A stretch of DNA of 64,000 nt from NCBI RefSeq assembly GCF_000153185.1, contig NZ_CH724155.1, forward strand, positions 165,218 through 229,217, given 5' to 3'. Below, piece by piece: positions 52,752 through 61,865 of the stretch. The notes below the pieces were generated by a model. That model did no database searches. It was not told where the DNA came from and saw only the letters and a list, made by a program, of their open reading frames with translations. Origin of the DNA: Reinekea blandensis MED297. GTDB taxonomy: Bacteria; Pseudomonadota; Gammaproteobacteria; Pseudomonadales; Natronospirillaceae. Numbering within the stretch: the stretch's first letter is position 1; each line of letters opens with the position of its first letter. Position numbers and translations under genes: made by a program.

Positions 52752-54869
52752 TCAGTGAAGCAGGACGGGCGCCACTTGGCGTTCACGGACCTGTCCAATG
52801 CGCGTGGCCAGCCCGGCGTCCAGCAAAGACTGTCCGTGCTCGGGTGATACCGACACCAGCAGCCCGCCCTGAGTTTGCGGATCGAGCAGGCAACGCAGTC
52901 TGGCATCCGTTGGCCGTTCGATCTGGCAGTCGCGCAGCAACGGTTCCAGTTGTGGTAACAGCGTGGACTGGACACCCTGTTTGGAGAGCTCGTGAGCACC
53001 GGGTAACAGGGGGACAGTATCGACCTCGATGACCGCACTCGTTGACGTATCGGCCATCATTTCCAGCACGTGTCCGATCAGGCCAAACCCGGTGATGTCG
53101 GTGGCGGCATTCACAGGGGTGTCCGCTAACGCTTCAAAGAAGTCGCGGTTACTGGTTAATAAATGCTGCCACAGCGATTCGATATCCGCCGGGTGCGCGC
53201 TGCCGGCCATATCGGCCGCCAACAGAATGCCGGTACCGATCGGCCGGTTCAGCATTAACCAGTCGCCGGGCTGTGCGCCGCGCTTCGGCCAGCGTGCCTG
53301 GCCTTCCGCGTTCACCACCACCGCCATGTGGGTTTCAGCGCCTTCGGTGCTGTGGCCGCCGATCAGCCGGGCATCGTGCTCACGCAGCGCATCGTGAACG
53401 CCGTGCATCAACCATTTGAAATCCCGTCGTGCAAGGCGGGGATGACTGAAGGCGAGATTGATCCACACCTGTGCCGACGACGGTGCCAGCCCCATGGCGT
53501 AGCTGTCGTTGACCGCGTGATGAACTGAGACGATGCCCAGCCGGTAAAGATCGTCGGTAAAACTGCGAAAGCCGTCCAGGCTTTGCCAGAGATGCCCCTG
53601 TTTCAGAGGTAAAGCGACGGCATCCTCGGCCGGTTCGCGATAGCCGAGTTCCGACAGGGTTTCACTGAGCATTGCCGGCCCCAGCTTGCTGCCGCAACCG
53701 GCGCAATGCATGGTCGATGCTTCCGTGGCCGGTAAGGCCTGTCCAAACTCACTGAAGCGACGCATAAAGGCGCGATCAATCCGGTCCTTCCAGCGCCAGA
53801 CCCAGGCACCACTGAACGACAATGGGCCGCGTTGCCCCGCCGCTGTGCGATCACCTAAAGACAACAACGACAAAAAGTCGGTTTGCAGGCGGACCGGTTT
53901 GGGTGGCTCGGCGGTAAACGAACGCCGCAGGTTTTCCGCCAGAAAGGGCGCAGAACGCACCGCATAGACACCGGCTTTGGGGCGCGGACTCTGCACCATG
54001 GCCGCCACGTCACCGCAGGCGTAGATGTCCGGGTGTGATGTGCTCTGCAGGAATCGATTGACGGCAATAAAGCCCTGCCGGTCCGTATCCAGCCCGGCAT
54101 CGCCAGGCCAGGATGGCGCGGCGGCCGGTGTACACCACAGCGATTGATCCGTGCTCAGCCGCTGCCCACGATCTGAAATCAGCGCGTCGGCCTTGACTTG
54201 GGCGACATTGAAGCCAGAGATGCGTTCGACGCCCGCGCGTTTCAGGGCCAGTTCCGCGCGTCGGCGGACGCCAGGCCGGTAACCGCGCAGCAGCTCGGTA
54301 CCGGCATGCAGTAATGAGAGTTGGATTGGTTGACCCTGCTGAGCAAACCGATGCGCCATGGCTAACACGACTTCGACTCCGGCGGCACCTCCGCCGACAA
54401 CGGTCCAGTGCGGAGGCTGGTTTGGGTCGTAGCGGTCCAGTAACTGCTGCCATTTGGCTTTGAGCTGACTGACCGGTTTCACGCCAATGGCATGCTCCCG
54501 GGCGCCGGGTAAACTCAGGTTGGGGGTTGATCCGGTATTGATCGACAGTTTGTCGTAACTCAGATCGGCATGCTGGGCGAGCTGCACGCGATGGTGCTGA
54601 GGATCCAGACCGATGACCCGGTCATGGACAAAACGCACGCCAGCCAGCCGGCACAGTTGGTTTAGATCGATGTGCGTATCATCGACACTGTAGTGACCGG
54701 CGAGAAAGCCCGGCAGCATGCCGGAATAGGGCGTTTGGATAGTGTCCGAAATCAACGTGACGCGGACACCCTCGATGGGTTTCATGGCCAGCATGCGAAT
54801 GACCAGCGCATGGGTATGACCGCCGCCGATCAGGACGAGGTCACGTTCAAACGGAGAGTTGGGTTTCAT
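52752..54869 (-). CDS. selD: Fusion of FAD-dependent oxidoreductase and selenide, water dikinase
   Basis: A 705-residue two-part protein. Residues about 1-365 form an NDH-2-like FAD/NAD(P) oxidoreductase (DLVLIGGGHTHALVIRML, HWTVVGGGAAGVEVVLAMAH, DIYACGDVAAM). Residues about 390-705 form SelD: catalytic Cys and Lys in MHCAGCGSKLGPAML, then HHAVNDSYAMGLAP, HMAVVVNAEG and DPQTQGGLLVSVS. SelD makes selenophosphate from selenide and ATP. The second Cys of the E. coli GCGC motif is Ser here. The flavin domain may supply or sense reduced selenium (inference). It overlaps the upstream gene by 4 bp. Confidence 0.93.
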   Translation of the reverse strand: MKPNSPFERDLVLIGGGHTHALVIRMLAMKPIEGVRVTLISDTIQTPYSGMLPGFLAGHYSVDDTHIDLNQLCRLAGVRFVHDRVIGLDPQHHRVQLAQHADLSYDKLSINTGSTPNLSLPGAREHAIGVKPVSQLKAKWQQLLDRYDPNQPPHWTVVGGGAAGVEVVLAMAHRFAQQGQPIQLSLLHAGTELLRGYRPGVRRRAELALKRAGVERISGFNVAQVKADALISDRGQRLSTDQSLWCTPAAAPSWPGDAGLDTDRQGFIAVNRFLQSTSHPDIYACGDVAAMVQSPRPKAGVYAVRSAPFLAENLRRSFTAEPPKPVRLQTDFLSLLSLGDRTAAGQRGPLSFSGAWVWRWKDRIDRAFMRRFSEFGQALPATEASTMHCAGCGSKLGPAMLSETLSELGYREPAEDAVALPLKQGHLWQSLDGFRSFTDDLYRLGIVSVHHAVNDSYAMGLAPSSAQVWINLAFSHPRLARRDFKWLMHGVHDALREHDARLIGGHSTEGAETHMAVVVNAEGQARWPKRGAQPGDWLMLNRPIGTGILLAADMAGSAHPADIESLWQHLLTSNRDFFEALADTPVNAATDITGFGLIGHVLEMMADTSTSAVIEVDTVPLLPGAHELSKQGVQSTLLPQLEPLLRDCQIERPTDARLRCLLDPQTQGGLLVSVSPEHGQSLLDAGLATRIGQVRERQVAPVLLH

Positions 54870-55657
54870 GGTTGCCTGCGTAACAGAATCAGTGCGCCTG
54901 CGGCTTTGTAACCGAGCCAGACGGTTCCGACTGGGATGAGAATACTTTTAAACAGCATGCCGACAATTAAGGTGACCACCGAGGTCGAGAGCCTGGTCCC
55001 CATGTCTTCACTGTCCAGCGCGGGCGTGTCGCTGCCGAAAATCAGTCGCCGTAAGTCAATTTCGGTGAGTGTGTCGCGGAGATTCTGCAACACCTGCGCG
55101 CTGGCCTCCAGAACGGACAGCGCCTGTTCGCCAGTCGCATCAAAGTACAGTTGATCGAACAGCCAGATCAGTCCGACCTGAATCGACAACAGGTACCGTA
55201 ACAGCAGCATGACCAAAAACAGCCGTAAAACCAGGCTGCGCCAGTTGGGTTTCTTCCAAAGCGCGTAAAGGGGCATCAATGCCATCACCGACAGCACGAT
55301 CTTCATGATCGTTGAGGTCGTCAGTAACAGAATGACCTGCTGAATGCCCAGCGCTGTGAGCGTCACCAGCAGCAGGCCGGAAAAACGTTCAATCAGATCG
55401 TTGACCGGGTCAAAGATTTCACCGAGACCCACACCGGCGACTCCGACCCCGACTTCCGCCGACTGCACCACCGAGATCACCCCATTCAGTGTCCGCACGA
55501 CCCCAAACACCACAACGTTGCTGCTGATGGTGTCACTGAGGTAATCCTGGGCGGCCCGGTCAAACTCGGGAATCCAGTTAATGGCAATGGCCAGCAAGAC
55601 CGCGAACGTCAGGGCCAGTTTCAGGCGGGTGCTGGGGTTTACCGGCTCGCTAACCAT
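54866..55657 (-). CDS. Membrane protein of unknown function in the selenium operon
   Basis: A 263-residue protein with about five hydrophobic segments, clearest at about 10-28, 95-130, 140-165 and 230-258. Around residues 30-90 a periplasm-like stretch contains VVFGVVRTLNGVISVVQSAE. Its start overlaps mnmH by 19 bp and its stop overlaps the selD fusion by 4 bp. Such tight coupling implies a job in selenium or selenouridine metabolism, but no family is recognised. Confidence 0.8.
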   Translation of the reverse strand: MVSEPVNPSTRLKLALTFAVLLAIAINWIPEFDRAAQDYLSDTISSNVVVFGVVRTLNGVISVVQSAEVGVGVAGVGLGEIFDPVNDLIERFSGLLLVTLTALGIQQVILLLTTSTIMKIVLSVMALMPLYALWKKPNWRSLVLRLFLVMLLLRYLLSIQVGLIWLFDQLYFDATGEQALSVLEASAQVLQNLRDTLTEIDLRRLIFGSDTPALDSEDMGTRLSTSVVTLIVGMLFKSILIPVGTVWLGYKAAGALILLRRQP

Positions 55658-56727
55658 TCGAGAATCTCCGTTTCCGTGCCGGTGAACAGCACGCGGTTTT
55701 GTTTCTGCTCGAACTGATATTGATACATCGGGTCATAATAGTCGACCAGCAGTCGCTCGATGAGGGTATCAAAGTGTCCCCAATGGTTTCGGCTGGTCAG
55801 CGCTGCAATGCCCTCTTCCAGAGTTTGCATCAGGGTCTGATAGCGCTCGCCACCCAGGCGCTTGCGGATTCTGGTCAGCGCATGGGCGACAAAGTCGCGC
55901 AACTGTTCTGCGGCCAGTGATGGGTCTGTTTTTTGATATCGCTGATAGCGCTGTTCAAAATAGTCCCGGCGGATGCGTTCGACCCGCGCTTCTACGGACG
56001 CCTGCAAGACAATCGAATCAGCCTGTTTGGCCAGCGCCAGAAACTCCGGCAGCACCGAGATCCGGCCAATCAGCCGGGACTCGTCTTCAACCAATACCGG
56101 CCCCGGACCCTGCTCGACCTGTTTCAGCCAGGCAATGGACCAGGCATTTTCAAAGTCGATCTGCGCGGGTTGTGCCTCGTCGTGATGACCGAAGGCACTG
56201 CCACGATGATTAGCCAGTCCTTCCAGGTCCAGGCTGCGAGGCCAGGCATGGATGACGTCGGTTTTGCCGCTGCCGGTCGGGCCGGCGAGAATCTGAACCT
56301 GCCCCTCGGACACCCGGTCGTGCAGTTGATCGAGTAAAAAACGGCGCATGGCTTTGTAACCGCCGGCGACAAACGGTCGGTCGATCCCGGCTTCCTGCAG
56401 CCATTGTTGTGTCACGCGTGAACGCAGCCCGCCGCGAAAACAGTAGAACACGCCCTCCGGGTATTGCTCGAAAAAGGCTCGCCACGCGGCGACGCGCTCG
56501 GCTTTAATATCGCCCTGTACCAGCTCATGCCCGAGTTGAATGGCGGCGTCCTGCCCTTCTTCTTTGTAGCGGGTGCCGACCGCTTCGCGTTCTTGATCGA
56601 CCATCAAAGGTCGGTTGTGCGCCTGCGGAAACGCGCCCTGGGCGAACTCCACCGGTGCACGAACGTCCATCAACGGGGTTTCGTTCAGGAATAGACTGCG
56701 GAAGTCGGAAATGGCCTCAGACGTCAT
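55639..56727 (-). CDS. mnmH: tRNA 2-selenouridine synthase
   Basis: A 362-residue protein. The N-terminal rhodanese domain has the catalytic Cys in GVFYCFRGGLRSRVTQQW, and DVRAPVEFAQGAFPQAHNRP is the family start. The C-terminal P-loop domain has VQILAGPTGSGKTDVIHAW and VLVEDESRLIGRISVLPEF. The enzyme replaces sulfur with selenium in wobble uridine, using selenophosphate from SelD, which is encoded in the same operon. It overlaps the MFS gene upstream by 11 bp. Confidence 0.96.
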   Translation of the reverse strand: MTSEAISDFRSLFLNETPLMDVRAPVEFAQGAFPQAHNRPLMVDQEREAVGTRYKEEGQDAAIQLGHELVQGDIKAERVAAWRAFFEQYPEGVFYCFRGGLRSRVTQQWLQEAGIDRPFVAGGYKAMRRFLLDQLHDRVSEGQVQILAGPTGSGKTDVIHAWPRSLDLEGLANHRGSAFGHHDEAQPAQIDFENAWSIAWLKQVEQGPGPVLVEDESRLIGRISVLPEFLALAKQADSIVLQASVEARVERIRRDYFEQRYQRYQKTDPSLAAEQLRDFVAHALTRIRKRLGGERYQTLMQTLEEGIAALTSRNHWGHFDTLIERLLVDYYDPMYQYQFEQKQNRVLFTGTETEILEWLASR

Positions 56728-57955
56728 GTTGCAAGGTGCCTGCGTGCTTGGGAAGGCGCCATTTTAACCACAACGCCGAGGCGAGACTAATGACGATCAT
56801 CAGCGTCAGCATGGTGGGCAAGCCACCGAGTTCGGCCAGCGACCCCATGATCAACGCACCAAAAGCCGGTCCGGCCAGTGCAATGGTCAACCACAGGCTC
56901 ATCACGCGGCCGCGTTTACCGTCTTCGGTAATCAGCTGGAGCAGAATCTGCGACCCGGTACCGAGCAATGTCATCAACCCGCTGATACCGGCGATGAACA
57001 AACCGACGGTCCAGACCGGCCACGCCCGATACATGGGTACCAGTAACAAGGCCGTCCCGGCCATGGCGAGCATGAGAATCAGATAGAGTCGCTCACGAGA
57101 GCCGCGCTGACGGGAAATGAACCAGCCGCCAATGATGGAGCCGGCGCCGGCTGAGCCGGTGATGAATGCCAGATCCGAGGCTCGACCGGCCGTCAATGTC
57201 CCTGACAGTGCTGGCAACAACTCCATGAGCGAGCGCGCTACCTGACTGTTGGTCAGGGTCAGCAGGAACAGCAGTTGGATCATCGGCATCGACCAGCAAT
57301 AGCTCAGACCGGCCACAAAATCCTGCCAGCCACTGGTCTTCGGGCCGTCCCGGGGTGTCGGCACCAGGTTTTTTGGTAAACCGACATTGATCAGTGCCGC
57401 GCTGACGAACAGGACGGTTCCGAAGATAAAGACCCAAGACGCCGACGCCCATTGCAGCGCAAAGGCCGCCAGTGCTGGTGCCAGAATCCGCGAGGTGTTG
57501 AACAGCATGGCGCCCCAGCCGACCGCATTGGGCAGTTCATCCTGAGTCACCAGCTTGGGAATCAGCGTGAGGCGCAAAGGCGACCCGGCGGCGGCCGTCA
57601 TACCAAACAGCAGCGTCATGGCGAGCAGGAACGGCAGCGAATGACCGACGCCGTAGAAGATGATCCAGCTGAACAGGGTAATGGTCGCCTGTGCAGCCAG
57701 CCAGACGATGACGCCGGTGCGCAGGTTGATGCGATCGGAAATGACACCAAAAATGGGCGTGATGATTAACGACGGCAGCAGCAGTGCGGAACTTGCGACG
57801 CCCACCCAGAAAAACGATTCGGTCACGTCCCAGACCAGCCAGCCATAAAGAAAGCGGGTCATCCAAACGCCAAGTGTGGCAAAAGCCGACGCGGTGAAAT
57901 AGCGACGATAGAGAGGGTTACGGAGAGCAGAGTGTGATGACATTCTGGGAATCAT
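56717..57955 (-). CDS. MFS transporter at the head of the selenium operon
   Basis: A protein of about 412 residues with 12 helices, of the EntS/DUF894-like MFS group (YRRYFTASAFATLGVWMTRF, ITPIFGVISDRINLRTGVIV, SPLRLTLIPKLVTQDELPNA). The start is ATG 57955 or 57943; neither has a strong Shine-Dalgarno. Its stop overlaps the mnmH start, so it is part of the operon. A role in transporting a selenium compound is possible from context only. Confidence 0.87.
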   Translation of the reverse strand: MIPRMSSHSALRNPLYRRYFTASAFATLGVWMTRFLYGWLVWDVTESFFWVGVASSALLLPSLIITPIFGVISDRINLRTGVIVWLAAQATITLFSWIIFYGVGHSLPFLLAMTLLFGMTAAAGSPLRLTLIPKLVTQDELPNAVGWGAMLFNTSRILAPALAAFALQWASASWVFIFGTVLFVSAALINVGLPKNLVPTPRDGPKTSGWQDFVAGLSYCWSMPMIQLLFLLTLTNSQVARSLMELLPALSGTLTAGRASDLAFITGSAGAGSIIGGWFISRQRGSRERLYLILMLAMAGTALLLVPMYRAWPVWTVGLFIAGISGLMTLLGTGSQILLQLITEDGKRGRVMSLWLTIALAGPAFGALIMGSLAELGGLPTMLTLMIVISLASALWLKWRLPKHAGTLQHDV

Positions 57956-58186
57956 ACCATAACGACAGGCTATCGGAGAGTGTCGAGCTGTTAAAGTTGG
58001 GCTAATAACTGTAAACATCCGAAACAGAATTGCCCTTGAAACCTATAGATGGTGCTCCATACTAGGCGGAGCAGTCATTTTTGCGCCTGCAGAGCGCACT
58101 CATGCTACAAATTCATGCGCGTTTGCGATTCTCTCTTACGGGACAACAAGCCCGCCTAAATGCTCCAACCATAGGACATCCTTTGA

Positions 58187-58666
58187 ATGATTGAACAAAA
58201 CAAAGTTGTATCACTGAACTATACGGTGAAAGACGATGCCGGCCAGGTGATCGACACCTCTGAAGGCGGCGATCCGTTAACGTACCTGCACGGTCATAAA
58301 AACATTATTCCAGGCCTGGAAGGCGCACTGTCCGGTAAAGCGGCCGGTGAAGAGTTCGACGTGACGGTACAGCCGGAAGAAGCTTACGGCGAATATCGTG
58401 AAGAGATGGTTCAGGTCGTTCCACGCAGTGCATTCGAAGGCGTTGAATCGGTTGAGCCGGGTATGGTGTTTACCGCTCAGACGCAAGGCGGTCCGTTGCA
58501 GCTGACCGTCACCGGTGTTGAAGGTGATGACATCACTGTCGACCCGAACCACCCGCTGGCGGGTAAAGTTCTGCACTTCACCGGTTCAGTCGAAAGCGTG
58601 CGCGAAGCGTCAGCCGAAGAGCTGGAGCATGGTCACGTGCATGGCGCCGGCGGTCACGATCATTAA
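58187..58666 (+). CDS. slyD: FKBP-type peptidyl-prolyl isomerase SlyD
   Basis: A 159-residue SlyD protein. The FKBP core (VVSLNYTVKDDAGQVIDTSE, DPLTYLHGHKNIIPGLEGAL) is interrupted by the insert-in-flap domain (PEEAYGEYREEMVQVVPRSA), and the tail is His-rich (LEHGHVHGAGGHDH) and binds metals such as nickel. It acts as a folding helper and metallochaperone. A good terminator follows. The tail is shorter than in E. coli. Confidence 0.95.
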   Translation: MIEQNKVVSLNYTVKDDAGQVIDTSEGGDPLTYLHGHKNIIPGLEGALSGKAAGEEFDVTVQPEEAYGEYREEMVQVVPRSAFEGVESVEPGMVFTAQTQGGPLQLTVTGVEGDDITVDPNHPLAGKVLHFTGSVESVREASAEELEHGHVHGAGGHDH

Positions 58667-58687
58667 TCGTTGGCCCGGCAAAAAAGA

Positions 58688-58714
58688 ACCGACCCATTGT
58701 GGTCGGTTTTTTTA
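58688..58714 (+). terminator. Rho-independent terminator of slyD
   Basis: An 8-bp perfect stem (AACCGACC/GGTCGGTT, six-base loop) is followed by a run of five further T residues, 21 bp after the slyD stop. Confidence 0.9.
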
Positions 58715-58741
58715 TGTCTGGGATTTCACTTTGATGAAGTT

Positions 58742-59854
58742 TCAGTCTGAAATCACCGACCGTAACAGGTCGCCGAACGACGCAATATGCCGCAACCAGT
58801 CTTCTTCGGGCAGCGTGTTGAACCCATCGCCGATGGTCAGCTCAGTCATCATGTAGTCTTCGCCGACTTCATACGGTGGTGTCAGAATCCCAATGCCGGT
58901 GGCCTGCATCCATTTGATCATCGCGGGCAGTACCGAGTTGGCGTCCCCGCGGAGGCGCAACCGGAACATGTTGGTCTGCGGTACGCGTGGCCAGGTGCTG
59001 ATGCCCGGCAACGCATTCAGTTGGCCGGCCAGCCAGATGGCCTGCTCCCGTCGTTTCGGCATTTGTGGCAGGTGGGTCTTCAGCCCTTCGCGAGCCGCGA
59101 CCACATAAGGTGCTAAGGAATAGAGGTTGCCGCCGGCCCGGCGGATCCAGATACGGGCCTTATCAATAAAGGTCTGATCACCAACAAGGCAAGCCCCGGC
59201 CAGCCCACCGAGATCTTTGTAAAAGCTCACATAAACCGAATCAAACAAAGCCGCGATGTCAGCGAGTGACTTGTCATAGGCGGCGGGACACTGCCAGAGT
59301 CGGGCGCCGTCCATGTGCACACGAATGCCCTGTGCTTTCAGCCATTGCGTCTGGGCCACCAGGTCGTCCCACGGCGGCAACTGCCCGCCAATTTCGCGCA
59401 TTGGCAGTTCCAGCAACACAGCCGCCAGCGGGTTTAACGCGGCCTGTTGCAGATCCTCGAGTGTTGGGACCTGATGGTTCTGACCTATTGTGACGCCGTG
59501 CAGTCCATACAACGCCTGATAGCCGTTATGCTCATGGAGCAACACGTGACTGGTGCTGTGCATGGCCACATATGGGGTGCGAGCCGCTTCTGACCAGATT
59601 TTAAGGGCGATCGGCTGCGCCATGGTGCCGCTGGGCAGAAAGACGGCGGCTTCTTTACCCAGCAATTCTGCTACCTCGGTTTCCAGCGCTTCGATCAGCG
59701 CACCGCTGCCGTAGAGGTCGGATGTTTCATCGTCGTCCAGGCTGTCGGCGAGTTGTTGAAAGCGCTGTTTCAGTCCGGCGTCGAGATTACGTGCGGTTCG
59801 GTGTTGGCAGGCGTTAAAGGCTTGTCGAAAATCATTGATTAAGCTGTCTGGCAT
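58742..59854 (-). CDS. Threonine aldolase-family PLP enzyme
   Basis: A 370-residue protein of the low-specificity threonine aldolase/beta-eliminating lyase family. AAVFLPSGTMAQPIALKI is near the N-terminal cofactor region, VHMDGARLWQCPAAYD is the PLP-stacking segment, and DSVYVSFYKDLGGLAGACLV holds the PLP lysine. The N-terminal 40 residues are longer than in E. coli LtaE. The physiological substrate is not certain. Confidence 0.9.
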   Translation of the reverse strand: MPDSLINDFRQAFNACQHRTARNLDAGLKQRFQQLADSLDDDETSDLYGSGALIEALETEVAELLGKEAAVFLPSGTMAQPIALKIWSEAARTPYVAMHSTSHVLLHEHNGYQALYGLHGVTIGQNHQVPTLEDLQQAALNPLAAVLLELPMREIGGQLPPWDDLVAQTQWLKAQGIRVHMDGARLWQCPAAYDKSLADIAALFDSVYVSFYKDLGGLAGACLVGDQTFIDKARIWIRRAGGNLYSLAPYVVAAREGLKTHLPQMPKRREQAIWLAGQLNALPGISTWPRVPQTNMFRLRLRGDANSVLPAMIKWMQATGIGILTPPYEVGEDYMMTELTIGDGFNTLPEEDWLRHIASFGDLLRSVISD

Positions 59855-60006
59855 GGTGGAAACCCTGTCATGATCGTGGGAGCAGAGTATCAGGCCCGGT
59901 CGGGTCCACCAAACATCGTCCTGGTCAGGCTTGAACTCTGATTAAGCTACGCCATATAACGGAGTACGATTGTTGACTCTTCTTCTGCCTGTTTGGAGGC
60001 CCTCTC

Positions 60007-61155
60007 ATGAACAGATTTACCTTTCAGAACACCACGCGCATTCACTTCGGTGAAGGACAGATTGCTGCCATTACCAAGGACATCCCGGCGGATGCCCGGG
60101 TGCTGGTAACCTACGGCGGTGGTTCGATAAAGAAAAACGGCGTTTACGATCAGGTTGCTGACGCGTTGAAAGATCACACCTGGGCCGAATTTTCGGGCAT
60201 TGAACCGAACCCGAAATACGACACGCTGATGAAAGCGGTCACCATGATTCAGGAAGAAGGCTATGACTACCTGCTTGCGGTCGGCGGTGGTTCGGTGGTT
60301 GATGGCACCAAGTTTATTGCAGCGGCGGCGGAGTTTGCCGGTGATCCGTGGGACATCTGTCAGTTTGGTGCCACCATTGAGCGTGCATTGCCGCTTGGGT
60401 GTGTGCTGACATTACCGGCCACCGGGTCGGAGTCTAACACCGGCGGTGTTATTACCCGCGGGACGGATAAATTACCCTTTGGCTCCGAGCTGGTTCGCCC
60501 CATTTTTGCGGTACTCGACCCGGCAGTGACCCTGACCTTGCCAGAACGGCAGGTGGCTAACGGCGTCATCGATGCCTTTGTGCATATCATGGAGCAGTAC
60601 ATGACCTACCCGGTCAACGCCAAGGTGCAGGATCGGTTTGCCGAAGGCCTGTTAATGACGCTGATGGAAGAAGGTCCGAAAGCGTTGAATGATCCGAAGG
60701 ATCTGGACGTGCGGGCCAACATCATGTGGGCGGCGACCCTGGCGCTGAACGGACTCATCGGCGCGGGCGTTCCACAGGATTGGGCGACGCACATGATTGG
60801 GCACGAGCTGACTGCCTTGCACGGCATCGACCACGCCCGTACGTTGAGCATTGTCTTCCCGGCCGTGCTGAAGTTTCAGCGCGACAGCAAAAAGGACAAG
60901 TTGCTGCAGTTCGGTGAACGTGCGTTCGGCATCACCGAAGGCGATGACAACACACGCATCGATCAGACCATTGCCCGTATCGTCGATTTCTTCCACGAAA
61001 TGGGCGTTCCCGCGGCGCTGAGCGAAGCCGATCTGACCGCCGACGCCATCGACCCGCTGGTGGATAACCTTAAGGCGCACAAGATGGGGAAACTCGGTGA
61101 GCATCGGGCCATTGGCTTTGATGAGAGCCGGGCCATTCTGGAACTGGCCGTCTGA
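60007..61155 (+). CDS. Iron-containing alcohol dehydrogenase (YqhD/BdhA-like)
   Basis: A 382-residue group III alcohol dehydrogenase. The NADP-binding region shows RVLVTYGGGSIKKNGVYDQV and LLAVGGGSVVDGTKFIAAA. Metal ligands fall in ANGVIDAFVHIMEQYMTYPV and HMIGHELTALHGIDHARTLS. It is closest to the YqhD/butanol dehydrogenase group, which reduces various aldehydes with NADPH. A clear terminator hairpin follows. Confidence 0.94.
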   Translation: MNRFTFQNTTRIHFGEGQIAAITKDIPADARVLVTYGGGSIKKNGVYDQVADALKDHTWAEFSGIEPNPKYDTLMKAVTMIQEEGYDYLLAVGGGSVVDGTKFIAAAAEFAGDPWDICQFGATIERALPLGCVLTLPATGSESNTGGVITRGTDKLPFGSELVRPIFAVLDPAVTLTLPERQVANGVIDAFVHIMEQYMTYPVNAKVQDRFAEGLLMTLMEEGPKALNDPKDLDVRANIMWAATLALNGLIGAGVPQDWATHMIGHELTALHGIDHARTLSIVFPAVLKFQRDSKKDKLLQFGERAFGITEGDDNTRIDQTIARIVDFFHEMGVPAALSEADLTADAIDPLVDNLKAHKMGKLGEHRAIGFDESRAILELAV

Positions 61156-61162
61156 AACGAAC

Positions 61163-61184
61163 AGGCCCGCGTGTCGCGGGCCTT
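61163..61184 (+). terminator. Terminator of the iron alcohol dehydrogenase gene
   Basis: A perfect 9-bp stem (AGGCCCGCG/CGCGGGCCT) with a 3-base loop begins 8 bp after the stop codon. Only a TT follows, but the stem is very stable. Confidence 0.75.
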
Positions 61185-61235
61185 GGTGCCTGTGAACAGG
61201 CTGGTGGACGGTAGGCACGTCAACGAGCCTGCCGG

Positions 61236-61686
61236 TCACATGTGATGTCGATAGGTACGCAGGTCATTCGCCTGCACGTTCAGGTCTTTCTTCTGCCATT
61301 CCGGCATCTGATCAATCATTGTTGAGGCGCGGCGTACGCGCATCTGCAGTTCGCGTTGTTTCCATCCCTTGCGGATCTGAATCATCATCCATTCCGGAAT
61401 CTGAGCCAGGAAGTTAGGGTCTGATAAGACTATGTGCATCCAATCTGCCGAGTTTAAAACCGTTCACGACAAGGCAGAACGCGCGAGTCGTGGTTATTCC
61501 ACCTGAGCAAGTGATAACGATGACGTGAACGGTTTTAATCCGGCCCAAAGGGTTGGTTTGTGCACTTCCAGAGACGTCGTTGTTCGTCTTTCGTGTGGAG
61601 CAACCACAGGTCACTCCTTACGCCTCGCTCTGAAAGCGCACAAAGCCAACAGAATGGACGCACATAGTCTTATCAGGCCCTGCCAT
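61236..61686 (-). pseudogene. Small 60-codon gene split by a repeat element after its start codon
   Basis: On the minus strand an AAGGGAGA Shine-Dalgarno and ATG (61686) are followed after one base by the 268-bp repeat element. The remaining coding sequence continues at 61414. Removing 61415-61682 joins ATG-G to ACTTCCTG and gives an intact frame MDFLAQIPEWMMIQIRKGWK and on to RTYRHHM. In the present state the ORF could start from an ATG inside the element (61439), giving MHIVLSDPN instead. No family recognised. It is divergent from the LysR gene. Confidence 0.7.
61415..61682 (+). mobile_element. Structured repeat element, 268 bp (copy A)
   Basis: It begins TAGGGTCTGATAAGAC and ends GTCTTATCAGGCCCTG. 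The outer stem 61421-61437 pairs perfectly with 61660-61676. Inside are two further arms (AAAACCGTTCAC with GTGAACGGTTTT; TTGTGCACTTCCAG with a near-complement) and two small hairpins (GTGG-TTATT-CCAC and TGTGG-AGCAA-CCACA). There is no protein-coding content of its own. It is homologous to copy B over the interior and is in the opposite orientation. Probably a non-autonomous mobile element. Confidence 0.85.
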
Positions 61687-61865
61687 GAAGTGTCTCCCTT
61701 TATGGTTGGGGTGAGCGTTACCCCGGTGAAGATCAGGGCGGTGTCGGACACCCCGATCTGAAAGACTGGAACAGTGGTCATTTTGAAGCGATCCAGGGTA
61801 AAATACCAACGATACCTCCTTACAGATTCTATAAGCCCTCCTTATAGTTAAACCGGTGATCAGAA

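Noticed and set aside
58019-58186. Riboswitch in the gap between the MFS gene and slyD
   Set aside because: No conserved aptamer motif or convincing paired structure was seen.
60652-61239. Minus-strand frame opposite the iron alcohol dehydrogenase
   Set aside because: Antisense shadow of a highly conserved enzyme; it runs across its terminator.
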